DNA from: UBA987 sp002292105
Lineage (GTDB): Bacteria; Bacteroidota; Bacteroidia; NS11-12g; UBA9320
Direction of reading: 5' to 3'
DNA length: 64,000 bases
Assembly (NCBI GenBank): GCA_943846675.1
Contig: OX044357.1
Location: forward strand, 2,046,001-2,110,000
The number at the start of each line of letters is the position of its first letter. The stretch's first letter is position 1. A program made the translations under genes and the position numbers. The notes under the pieces are model-generated. The model was not told the origin of the DNA. It ran no database searches and worked only from the letters and a program-made list of their open reading frames with translations. Shown in pieces: positions 25,529-34,600 of the stretch.

Positions 25529-25744
25529 ATGAAATCAATTCTTACAAAAACAACAATTTTAACATTTGTCCTGATAGGTATGTCCGCATGCAGTACCAAT
25601 AAAGAAACGGATAAAACTGGTATAGAATATACCTCAACCTATGTATGTCCGATGCATTGCGAAGGCAGTGGTGCCGAAGAAGCTGGCCAATGTCCGGTTT
25701 GCGGCATGGACTACGTATTAAACACAGAAACAACAAAAAAGTAA
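25529..25744 (+). CDS. Small lipoprotein with heavy-metal-binding domain
   Basis: The 71-residue protein has a lipobox G-M-S-A-C (C21) and one heavy-metal-binding domain: Y-V-C-P-M-H-C-E-G-S and C-P-V-C-G-M-D-Y. The same C-P-M-H ... C-P-x-C-G-M pattern occurs at the N-terminus of CusB-like adaptors, so this is a stand-alone version tethered to a membrane. It probably binds copper in the periplasm or at the outer membrane and passes it on. It precedes mbnP by 4 bp. Confidence 0.85.
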   Translation: MKSILTKTTILTFVLIGMSACSTNKETDKTGIEYTSTYVCPMHCEGSGAEEAGQCPVCGMDYVLNTETTKK

Positions 25745-25748
25745 CATT

Positions 25749-26717
25749 ATGAAACAATTAATCATTTTTGCATTTGCAGCGTTAACTGCATTTAGCACAA
25801 CTGCACAGACAACGGTTAAATTTCAAATCAACCATCTATTAAAAGATCAAGCTTTTGCGTTTAACCAAAAAGCTACCAATAATCTAGATAATGAATTCAA
25901 TGTTAAACGACTTGAATACTACATTTCAGCCATAAGTTTAACGCACGACGGAGGAAAAATTACGAAAGCCAGTGACGTGTACATACTCGTTAACGGTGGC
26001 ACAGCGGTAGACGTTGAACTTGGGAAGTTCGACATAACAACCCTAGAATCAATTAACTTCTCAGTCGGCGTTGACCCGTCTGTTAATAATCAAAACCCCA
26101 CGCAATGGTCTGCTTCTCATGCGTTGGCGCCAAAGTCGCCGTCGATGCACTGGGGTTGGGCTGCTGGCTATCGATTTATTGCGCTTGAAGGTAAAACAGG
26201 GAGCAGTTTGAATACCACTTTTGAAATTCACGCACTTGGGAATGACAACTTTTTCAAAATCAGTATTCCGACTAAAGGAGCAATGGACAATGGCGATTTA
26301 GTTGTTGGATTAGACGCAGATTATACGGAAGCATTGTCAAATATTGACATCAGCGGTGGACTTGTTATTCATGGAGAAACGGATCAGGCCGTTAGATGCC
26401 TGCGCAACTTTACAAACACTGTATTCAGTTCTCAAGAAGGAAACAAGAACACGTTGTCTGTTGACAACGTTAAGCAAGAAATAGCAACCGTCTTATACCC
26501 AAACCCAAGTACAGGTAGTTTCAGTATAGACGTGCCTCATTCAGTTACCGGATTGGTGGAAGTTTCTGTTCTCGATTTAAACGGAAAGGTAATGTTGGAT
26601 AGCACACTAGAATCAAATGGCGTAAACACATTTGCAATAGAAAACAAAGGTGTTTTTATTGTCTCTGTTCGTTTAGATGGTGTGATTGTAGAAACTAAAA
26701 GGTTATTAGTGATTTAA
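25749..26717 (+). CDS. mbnP: MbnP family copper protein with T9SS tail
   Basis: A 322-residue protein with signal peptide (1-20, ending T-T-A-Q). Residues about 22-235 match the MbnP family: V-K-R-L-E-Y-Y-I-S near 52-60, W120, and the motif M-H-W-G-W-A-A-G-Y-R-F (W135, W137, Y141), followed by I-H-A-L-G-N. In characterised MbnP a Trp is changed to kynurenine by its partner MbnH, creating a Cu(I) site; which Trp here is unknown. Residues about 240-322 are a T9SS type A tail (Y-P-N-P-S-T-G-S-F-S), so the protein should be exported across the outer membrane. It is directly followed by mbnH-like genes (gap 3 bp). Confidence 0.85.
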   Translation: MKQLIIFAFAALTAFSTTAQTTVKFQINHLLKDQAFAFNQKATNNLDNEFNVKRLEYYISAISLTHDGGKITKASDVYILVNGGTAVDVELGKFDITTLESINFSVGVDPSVNNQNPTQWSASHALAPKSPSMHWGWAAGYRFIALEGKTGSSLNTTFEIHALGNDNFFKISIPTKGAMDNGDLVVGLDADYTEALSNIDISGGLVIHGETDQAVRCLRNFTNTVFSSQEGNKNTLSVDNVKQEIATVLYPNPSTGSFSIDVPHSVTGLVEVSVLDLNGKVMLDSTLESNGVNTFAIENKGVFIVSVRLDGVIVETKRLLVI

Positions 26718-26720
26718 CTT

Positions 26721-27749
26721 TTGCGTGGAAAGTCAATCATACCGATCGTAATTGCGGGTGCGCTGTATCTGACTGCCTGTCAGAAAGACCACACTTTTCT
26801 CGTTCCTTCTGAATCAGACTTAATTTATTCTGTTCCAGTTGGGTTTCCACAACCTGAATTTCCTTCGGACAATGCTTTTAGCAAAAAGCGGTGGGAACTC
26901 GGGAAAATGCTTTTTTTCGATTCGAGATTATCGAAAGATTCATCAACGAGTTGTGCGTCGTGTCACAAAGCGCATTTAGCTTTTAGCGATAATATTCCTA
27001 AAACCAGTGGTGTGTTCGATTTACCCGGAACCCGTAATGCGCCTACCTTAACGAACGTGGTTTACCAACCATATTTTACACGAGAAGGCGGCGTACAATC
27101 TCTGGAGATGCAAGTGTTGGTTCCAATTCAAGAACACAACGAATTTGGGTTCAATATTTTGGAAATAACCAAGCGTTTACAATCGGACAGTATCTACCAA
27201 CGCATGAGCAATAAGGCCTATCAATCGCCTTTAGATTATAGCTCACTGGTGCGAGCAATTGCCACCTTTGAACGAAGTCTTATCAGTGGTAATAGCACTT
27301 ACGACAAGTTTGAGTTTCAAGGTAACAAATCCGCGCTAACTGGATTTGAAGCAGCTGGACTTAAGTTGTTTTTTAGTGAAAAAACCAATTGTAGTCAATG
27401 TCATAGTGGTTTTAACTTCACGAATTATGCTTTTGAAAACAATGGTTTATATGCTGATTTTGAAGACACTGGCCTCGAACGACTAACGAGAAAAGACGGT
27501 GACAACGGACGATTTAAAGTTCCGACTTTACGCAATGTTGGCATAACTGCACCCTACATGCATGACGGTTCACTCACTAGTTTAGAAGACGTAGTTGAAC
27601 ACTATAACAACGGTGGCGCCATCCATCGAAATGAAAGTCCACTTATTAAACCACTTGGATTAAATGCAATAGAGAAGCAACAATTGGTTGCTTTCTTAAA
27701 CACCTTAACCGACCATGACTTTTTAAACAATAATTCTTTTAAAAATTAA
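26721..27749 (+). CDS. mbnH: Di-haem MauG/MbnH-like protein (first copy)
   Basis: The start is a TTG at 26721 (read as Met: M-R-G-K-S-I-I-P), 3 bp after mbnP; the lipobox L-T-A-C follows at residues 17-20. The 342-residue product has two haem c motifs, C-A-S-C-H (C78, C81, H82) and C-S-Q-C-H near 222-226, and the MauG/cytochrome c peroxidase landmarks G-T-R-N-A-P-T-L, F-K-V-P-T-L-R-N-V and P-Y-M-H-D-G-S. Position next to mbnP makes it the probable Trp-to-kynurenine oxidase (MbnH); a plain peroxidase cannot be excluded. Translation coupling with mbnP is likely. Confidence 0.85.
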   Translation: MRGKSIIPIVIAGALYLTACQKDHTFLVPSESDLIYSVPVGFPQPEFPSDNAFSKKRWELGKMLFFDSRLSKDSSTSCASCHKAHLAFSDNIPKTSGVFDLPGTRNAPTLTNVVYQPYFTREGGVQSLEMQVLVPIQEHNEFGFNILEITKRLQSDSIYQRMSNKAYQSPLDYSSLVRAIATFERSLISGNSTYDKFEFQGNKSALTGFEAAGLKLFFSEKTNCSQCHSGFNFTNYAFENNGLYADFEDTGLERLTRKDGDNGRFKVPTLRNVGITAPYMHDGSLTSLEDVVEHYNNGGAIHRNESPLIKPLGLNAIEKQQLVAFLNTLTDHDFLNNNSFKN

Positions 27750-27752
27750 TAA

Positions 27753-28844
27753 ATGAAAAAATATATTATACCAATATTTCTGTTTGCCCTGATAGTGGTG
27801 ATACAGAGTTGCAAAGACGATGATGCCAGCGAGCCAACCAAGGTTACGTTAGACGAAACGCCGTACATCTTAGAATATGGAAGTTTACCGCCTCCAAAAA
27901 TTGCCAACGATAATCCATTGACAGTTCAAGGTGTTAAACTTGGACGGATGTTGTTTTATGAAAAAATGATGTCTAAAGACGGCTCAATGGCTTGTGCCAG
28001 TTGTCATTTACAAGAATTCGCATTCAGCGACACCGCACAATTTTCAATTGGTGTGGAAGGAAAACCTGGGGGACGACAAGCAATGGCTGTCTTCAACATG
28101 GCATGGAATGAAAATGAATTCTTTTGGGATGGCCGAGCACATTTGGTGCGGGATCAGTCGCTCGGACCAATTCAAGATCCGCTTGAAATGAATGAAACAC
28201 TGGAAAACGTGATTGCTAAACTGTCTGCCAGTCAAACATACAAAGACCAGTTTACCAGGGCCTTTGGTTCCAATGAAGTGACGTCTGAAAAGATGTCTCT
28301 GGCCATGGAACAGTTTATGAATTCCATTGTTTCGTATCAATCTTTATTTGATCAGTATTTAGACGACTCAACCGTTTTAAACGAAAGTCAGAAACGAGGT
28401 GAGAAATTATTTTTTGGGGAATACAATGAGTTTTTTCCAGATGAAAGCGGAGCAGATTGTGCTCACTGTCATTCAGGAGCCAACTTTGAGAACGACAAAT
28501 ACGCAAACAATGGCTTAGATGCCGATGCTGACTTTACCGATATTGGTCGAGAAGAAGTAACAAAAAATGCTAAGGACAAAGCAGCCTTTAAAATCACAAG
28601 CCTACGAAATATTGCTTTAACTCCTCCTTACATGCACGATGGTCGGTTTTCTACTTTGGAAGAGGTTGTAGAACATTATAACAACGGACTAAAAGCATCT
28701 TCTTCTTTAGATCCTGCGCTTGAACAGACAAGAGGAACTGGCTTACGATTAACAGTACAGGACAAAACCGATTTGGTCAATTTCTTAAAAACGTTAACCG
28801 ACACCGACCTAACTACTAACCCGGATTACGCAAGTCCATTTTAA
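27753..28844 (+). CDS. Di-haem MauG/cytochrome c peroxidase-like protein (second copy)
   Basis: A 363-residue lipoprotein (V-I-Q-S-C, C20) with haem motifs C-A-S-C-H (C81, C84, H85) and C-A-H-C-H near 230, plus G-G-R-Q-A-M-A-V-F-N-M, F-F-W-D-G-R-A and P-Y-M-H-D-G-R. It belongs to the same family as the gene before it but differs in the first domain (F-W-D-G-R instead of the R-N-A-P-T-L/F-T-R-E-G pattern). It may act on a second substrate, or supply electrons or peroxide chemistry for the first copy. The gap to the preceding gene is 3 bp. Confidence 0.85.
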   Translation: MKKYIIPIFLFALIVVIQSCKDDDASEPTKVTLDETPYILEYGSLPPPKIANDNPLTVQGVKLGRMLFYEKMMSKDGSMACASCHLQEFAFSDTAQFSIGVEGKPGGRQAMAVFNMAWNENEFFWDGRAHLVRDQSLGPIQDPLEMNETLENVIAKLSASQTYKDQFTRAFGSNEVTSEKMSLAMEQFMNSIVSYQSLFDQYLDDSTVLNESQKRGEKLFFGEYNEFFPDESGADCAHCHSGANFENDKYANNGLDADADFTDIGREEVTKNAKDKAAFKITSLRNIALTPPYMHDGRFSTLEEVVEHYNNGLKASSSLDPALEQTRGTGLRLTVQDKTDLVNFLKTLTDTDLTTNPDYASPF

Positions 28845-28852
28845 CTAGAATT

Positions 28853-29224
28853 ATGATAAAAAGAACATTTCAAATAGCGTTGATGGTATTCCTATCAACT
28901 TCAATACAGGCTAAAACCTTGGACGACCGTCCGTCACCAGCAACTTTAAAAGTGATGCATACGGAAACTGATTCATTCAAGGTTTCTGGGAATTGTGGCA
29001 TGTGTAAACGCACCATCGAAGGAGCTCTTAAAGATCTCGAAGGCGTAGTTTCAGCAACTTGGGATGTGGATTCTAAGATGATACTTATAAATTATAATCC
29101 GCATCATATCACCTTACCTGAGATAAAACAGAAAATTGCAGATGTTGGGTATGATACGGATACCATTAAAGCAAAAAAGGCCGATTATGATGGTTTGCCT
29201 GGATGCTGTCAATATGAAAGGTAA
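28853..29224 (+). CDS. Secreted HMA-domain metal-binding protein
   Basis: The 123-residue product has a signal peptide (about 1-20, ending S-I-Q-A) and one HMA domain (about 40-108): F-K-V-S-G-N-C-G-M-C-K-R-T-I-E, with C48 and C51 as metal ligands, and V-G-Y-D-T near the end. It ends L-P-G-C-C-Q-Y-E-R, giving a further Cys pair. This is a CopZ-like chaperone sent to the periplasm, and is likely to deliver copper to or from MbnP or the redox proteins in the same operon. Confidence 0.85.
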   Translation: MIKRTFQIALMVFLSTSIQAKTLDDRPSPATLKVMHTETDSFKVSGNCGMCKRTIEGALKDLEGVVSATWDVDSKMILINYNPHHITLPEIKQKIADVGYDTDTIKAKKADYDGLPGCCQYER

Positions 29225-29233
29225 AAACCATTC

Positions 29234-30001
29234 ATGAGGCATTCTTATACAATTTTTTTAGTGGCGATTTGGGCATTTGTCAATGCCCAACAGCCACCAA
29301 ATTTTTCCATGACCGATACCCATGGAAACGAGTGGAACTTGTATACGGAATTGGGTAAAGGCAAAGTTGTTGTGCTCGACTTTTTCTTTGTTGATTGCAA
29401 ACCTTGTCAGCGCTATACACCCATGATTCAATCCATTTACGAATCCCACGGAGAGGATACAGGAAGTGTCGTGGTTTTTGGTATCAGCAATAGGGATGCG
29501 AATAGCAGAGTAATCCAATTTGAAAGTGATTTCGGGGTAACATATCCTTCTTGTGGAAATGAAGGAGGTGGTGATACCATCACTGATATGTTTCAATTAA
29601 ACTACTCCTTTCTTAGTTGGCCGACGTACGCTGTTATCTGTCCAGATACAACGATAGTCTGGGACATTATAAAAACGGATAGTTTTCAAACCTTACAGGA
29701 CACGATGTTGGCTTGTCCTGAACCCATATTAAGTGCTTTCAATCCTTCACAACCAGTTCCGAACGTACTGGTATGGTACAATATGACAAACAATACGATT
29801 GTTATCGATGTACCGAAAAACTCCACAATTGAATGTGTCTCCATTTATGACGTACGCGGTAAGTTAGTACAATTAATTAATTCGCTAACAGGCAACAGCA
29901 AAACCGAATTAAAATTTAACCAGCAAACTGCTGGATTGTATTATGTTCAAGTCCAGTTAGAAACCAAAATGGTTACAACTAAAATTCTGCATCAACCTTA
30001 A
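29234..30001 (+). CDS. Thioredoxin-like protein with T9SS tail
   Basis: A 255-residue protein with a short signal peptide (ending N-A-Q-Q), a TlpA/redoxin-like domain (about 22-165) with F-F-F-V-D-C-K-P-C-Q-R-Y-T-P-M (C55, C58) and S-W-P-T-Y as the cis-Pro loop, and a degenerate T9SS tail (about 170-255) ending K-I-L-H-Q-P. The C-x-x-C site suggests thiol reduction or delivery of copper to cysteines, as in Sco/TlpA-type proteins, here on the outer surface. It is part of the MbnP operon (gaps 9-10 bp). Confidence 0.8.
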   Translation: MRHSYTIFLVAIWAFVNAQQPPNFSMTDTHGNEWNLYTELGKGKVVVLDFFFVDCKPCQRYTPMIQSIYESHGEDTGSVVVFGISNRDANSRVIQFESDFGVTYPSCGNEGGGDTITDMFQLNYSFLSWPTYAVICPDTTIVWDIIKTDSFQTLQDTMLACPEPILSAFNPSQPVPNVLVWYNMTNNTIVIDVPKNSTIECVSIYDVRGKLVQLINSLTGNSKTELKFNQQTAGLYYVQVQLETKMVTTKILHQP

Positions 30002-30011
30002 TGAAATCAAT

Positions 30012-31457
30012 ATGAAACATCTACTTTATGCATTTCTGTTAATCCCATCCCTATGTTTCTCTCAGTCGATACGGTGGGATGATCCATTAGTCATCAACGA
30101 AAGTACTGCCATAGGCCATACAAGACCTAAAGTCGGCATTAATAAGGCCGGAAATCCTGTGGTGATGTGGGGAAAATCAAACAACTTAGGTGTTTATGTA
30201 TCCACGCTTAATGGGACGGCGTTTAGTAGCCCGTTAAAAGTTACACCAAATGGAGTAAATGCCTTCGTTCAATCTTGGGCAGGTCCAGGAATGGATGTTC
30301 TTGGAGATAATGTATTTGTGTCCTTCAAATCACAGCCAGAAAACGCTGGATTTGTATACGTTGTTAAATCGAGTGATGGTGGAAAAACGTTTGGAGACAC
30401 GGTTCGAGTATCAAACAATAACTGGTCGAGGTTCCCAGAAGTGGCCGTTTTACCCAATGGAAATCCTGTCGTAACTTTTATGGATTTTGACCCAAATTTT
30501 AAAGATCCAAGATATGTGGTGTCAGTTTCGAAAGATGGTGGTAAGTCGTTTCAACAAACCGTTAATGCGAGCGAAAAGGCACCCGGCGAAGCATGCGATT
30601 GCTGTCCAGGTTTTATCATGGCTGACAGTAAGCACATTGTTATTCTGTTTCGGAATAACGATGACGACTTACGCGATATATGGGCGAGCATTTCAACAGA
30701 CGGTGGTGCAACATTTGAATTGGCAAAAGATATAGATCAAACCAACTGGATGATAGGCGGTTGCCCATCTACTGGCGCCGAGGCGATAATCGTTGGGGAT
30801 AGTTTGGTCAGCACGTGGATGAGTGGTGCATCTGGAAATTCTATGATTAACATTGGAACCAGTAAACTGAGCGATTTATCCGTTGGGATGAATGCCGAAA
30901 TAACTCCAGATGTTATCAATGGAAACCAGAATTATCCCAAAATAGTCGGTGATGACAAGTTAATGGCAGTGACCTGGCAAGAAGTCGCCAATAGCTCACG
31001 AAACGTAAATTTAGCGTTGTCCGTTAAAGGGCCACTTGGCTTACAATCGTTCACGCCTATTCAAGTCAATGTAAACGACAAAGGCGTACAGCAAAGTCCA
31101 GATATTGCCTATGACGGCACATACTTGCACCTTGTTTGGCAAGATTTAACAGCACAGAAATTGATGTATCGCCGTGGAAAGGTAAGCTTAACGGCCAAGG
31201 TTGATCCTATTAAAGAAGTCCCCTTTACTATTTTCCCCAACCCCTCGTCAGATCAAATAAATATTCAATTAGAAAATTCTCAATTTAAATTTACTGGCTT
31301 TAGTTTGATTGACATTACTGGAAGAATTGTGGATATTACACCTGAAGTGCGAAACACCAATATTTTACTAAATGTTAATCAATTGCATTCTGGAACTTAT
31401 TTTGTTTTGATGCAAATTGATGGATATTGGTTCAATTCTGTTGTACAAGTGAAATAA
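30012..31457 (+). CDS. BNR-repeat protein with C-x-C-C motif and T9SS tail
   Basis: The 481-residue protein has a signal peptide (1-18), a six-bladed BNR/sialidase-like propeller with Asp-box motifs (S-S-D-G-G-K-T-F, S-K-D-G-G-K-S-F, S-T-D-G-G-A-T-F) and a T9SS tail (about 405-481, I-F-P-N-P-S-S). Between blades is G-E-A-C-D-C-C-P-G (C195, C197, C198), and G-G-C-P-S-T-G (C251) follows. The sialidase Arg triad is not evident, so enzyme activity on sialic acid is unlikely. The cysteine cluster and operon context point to a copper-binding or copper-handling propeller. It is the last gene of the MbnP operon. Confidence 0.75.
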   Translation: MKHLLYAFLLIPSLCFSQSIRWDDPLVINESTAIGHTRPKVGINKAGNPVVMWGKSNNLGVYVSTLNGTAFSSPLKVTPNGVNAFVQSWAGPGMDVLGDNVFVSFKSQPENAGFVYVVKSSDGGKTFGDTVRVSNNNWSRFPEVAVLPNGNPVVTFMDFDPNFKDPRYVVSVSKDGGKSFQQTVNASEKAPGEACDCCPGFIMADSKHIVILFRNNDDDLRDIWASISTDGGATFELAKDIDQTNWMIGGCPSTGAEAIIVGDSLVSTWMSGASGNSMINIGTSKLSDLSVGMNAEITPDVINGNQNYPKIVGDDKLMAVTWQEVANSSRNVNLALSVKGPLGLQSFTPIQVNVNDKGVQQSPDIAYDGTYLHLVWQDLTAQKLMYRRGKVSLTAKVDPIKEVPFTIFPNPSSDQINIQLENSQFKFTGFSLIDITGRIVDITPEVRNTNILLNVNQLHSGTYFVLMQIDGYWFNSVVQVK

Positions 31458-31629
31458 ATAAACATTAAAAGACAATAGGTCTGTCTCTTTCGCCATATTG
31501 ATTTAGATAAAGCACAGATAATATAGTCCCTATATAGTCGATAATAATATGGCATACTAACAACACAAATATGACGATGTGATATGTAAAAAGGTTCACA
31601 AGGGTTAAATGCTAAAAGGCTTCCATCAC

Positions 31630-31637
31630 TATTTTTG
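31630..31637 (+). promoter_or_regulatory. Candidate -7 box (TATTTTTG) for porU
   Basis: TATTTTTG fits TAnnTTTG and lies 19 bp upstream of the ATG at 31657. It indicates that porU is transcribed separately from the MbnP operon, from which it is separated by 199 bp. Confidence 0.35.
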
Positions 31638-31656
31638 ATAATCAAAATTGACAAAA

Positions 31657-34600
31657 ATGAGTAGATACTTCAGATACATAATAATCTTAACCCTGCTGCC
31701 TTTCTCCACGTCATTTGGGCAACAAAATGTGTATAAAAAACACTTAGATTGGGGTAAAACCCCTGATGGTCTTGACAATTTTTCAGACTGTGGATACAAA
31801 GAAATTGGGAATGAGGTATATGCAGTCTTCTATGACCGAATTCCTATTACTAATGCACTTCAACGCGTAAAGTTAAGGAATAGCAAATATGCCATTGATT
31901 TAAACAGTAATGAAATAAGAACCCGACACATTACATCACAAGTAGATGTTTTAGATCAGTATGTAAGTTATGAAAAAGGGAAACCAATTCTATATATAAG
32001 TATTTTTCCGTACCGCGTTACTGATCAAAACATAGTTGAACGATTAACGGATTTTCAATATCATTTCTTTGAAAACCCTAACACGGGTAAGGTTGAGAAA
32101 CAGTTTAAGACTACTCATGAAAATTTCGAAAGCGTTTTATCTAAAGGAAGTTGGTATAAATTTAAAATTAACCAGGAGGGTATACATAAAATTACTGGTA
32201 GTCAACTTGGTGGCTTATCTTTTGATATCAAAAATATTGAAGCCAGTAGTATCAAAATATATGGTCACAAAGGTGGAATGTTACCTGAAATAATAATGGA
32301 AAACCGAACTAATGATCTAGATGAAATTCCCGTTGAAGTAGTCGATAATAATGCCAATAATCGTCTTGATGGAGACGATTATATTAGATTTTACGCTCAA
32401 CCTTCCGGCAAGTGGGAGTTTGTAAATGGGCATTATATTTTTGAGCAAAATGTTTACACCGATGAATCATATGTTTATTTAACCTTTAACGGAACGAATG
32501 CGAAAAACATAAAGGTAAAAGCCTCTGGAGAAGGTCTTTACTCAAAAAAAACGATAGACTACTTTTATGATGTTGTGCATCATGAAAGAGATGAAGTAAA
32601 TTTTATTGCTAGTGGACGGTTATGGTTTGGCAATGAATTTAGGGTTAATTCGAATCAAACATTCAATCATTCTTTTAAAGAAGTAAAAGTCAGTTTGCCC
32701 GGGATATTTACGCACCGTTTTGCAGGGAGAGCAATTGGTGTAACCTCATCCCTCAATATCACAGTAAATGGACAAAACAGTTTATTACATAATTTCTCTA
32801 AAGTGTCAGGTGATTACGATGAAACGCACAGTATTTTAAAGGCTAAGTCAGATAGTTTTACTCTAACGGGCAACACGGTAGAAATACTGTACTCATATAA
32901 CAATAATGGGGGTGAAGGCAATGGGTGGATAGACTATTACACCTTGGAAGTGCCAGTAAAATTAGGTTTGTATGGTGCTCAGAAAATTGCAAGAAGTAAA
33001 GAGGCCGTGGACTTTGACATAGTGACATATCAATTTGATATGAATAATTCGGAATACAATGTATGGGATGTAACTAATTTTTTTGATGTTTCAAAACAAC
33101 AACTCTATTCGAACCAAGAGGGTAGAGCCTGTATAATTCCTACATATAATTCTCCAGTAATATTCGTTTTATTTAAAGATGGACAAGAAATACTCGCAGA
33201 ATTTGTTGAAAATGTCGAGAATCAAAATCTTCATGTAGCTAAAGACTATGACTTTGTTATTATTTCCCATCCAGAATTCTTAGCAGAGTCGAACAGGTTA
33301 GCTGAATTTCACCAGCAGGAGTATGAGCAAAAAGTTTTTGTGGTAAATTCCATTGAAATCTATAATGAATTCTCTGCTGGAAAACTTGACCCGACAGCAA
33401 TACGCGACTTTATTAGAATGATTTACCGAAGGGGTCAAAAATCAGGGAATTCATTACAGCATGTTCTATTAATGGGTGATGGTAGCTATGATTTTAAAAA
33501 TAAGTTGGCGAATAACACTAACTACATCCCCACTTTTCAGAGTCGAAACTCAACGAACCCTACATACTCTTACTCATCGGATGATTATTATGCCATATTA
33601 GATGATAGTGAAGGTTATTATGATGAAGCATTAAAAGTCGAAGGTTTGGATATTGGGATTGGGAGAATCCCTTGCATGAACATAACACAAGCAAAAACCA
33701 TGGTCGATAAAATAATTCATTACCACGACCCAACAATTTTTGGAGATTGGCAAAACAAAATCACCCTGCTTGGTGACGATGAAGATAATGGAATACACGC
33801 CTTTGACTCAGAAACCGCATTTAATTATGTTAATCAACAGGAACCTGTTTATAATATAAATAAGATTTACCTCGACTCATATGTCCAAAAAAGTTTTGGA
33901 AGTGGTGAAAAATATCCTGAAGTAAATTTAGCCATAACAAAAGCTTTTGAGCAAGGCACGTTGGTATTTAATTATATAGGTCATGGCGGCCCTAGTGGTA
34001 TGGCCTCTGAAAGAGTTGTTACAAGGGACGAAATACGTAATTGGGATAATTATGACCGATTAGCTTTAATGGTAACGGCCACCTGTGAACTAAGCAGATT
34101 TGATGACCCTTCTGTTGATTCGCCTGGGGAGTTGATGCTATTCAACAACAACGGTGGAGCAATAGCTCTAGTAACAACAATGAGATTAGTTTACATATCC
34201 TTAAATCGCCAAATCAGCGCACGTATCTGGGATGATAACATAGTAAAGCTAAACGGTGGAGTTCAATACTTGGGTGAAACATTTATTAATAGTAAAAACA
34301 GATCTTCTCAGGCAGTTAATCTTAGAAATTTCTCCTTACTTGGTGATCCCGCAATGAAATTAGCAATTCCAGAGCACCAAGTTGTTACAACTAAAATATC
34401 TAGCTCGTTAAATGACAGCATAAATATAGACACCTTAAATGCGTTTTCAAGAATTAAAATCTCTGGAGAGATTCAAAAACTAGATGGAACTTTCGACCCA
34501 ACTTTTAATGGGGTTGTTACTTCTACTGTTTATGACAAATTTTTTGAGTATCAAACGTTAGTTAATGACGAACAAAGCATCGTGGTACCTTTCAAATTAC

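Noticed and set aside
30012..31457. Functional sialidase
   Set aside because: Asp-box blades alone do not make a sialidase; the Arg triad and Tyr/Glu pair could not be identified, and the context is metal handling.
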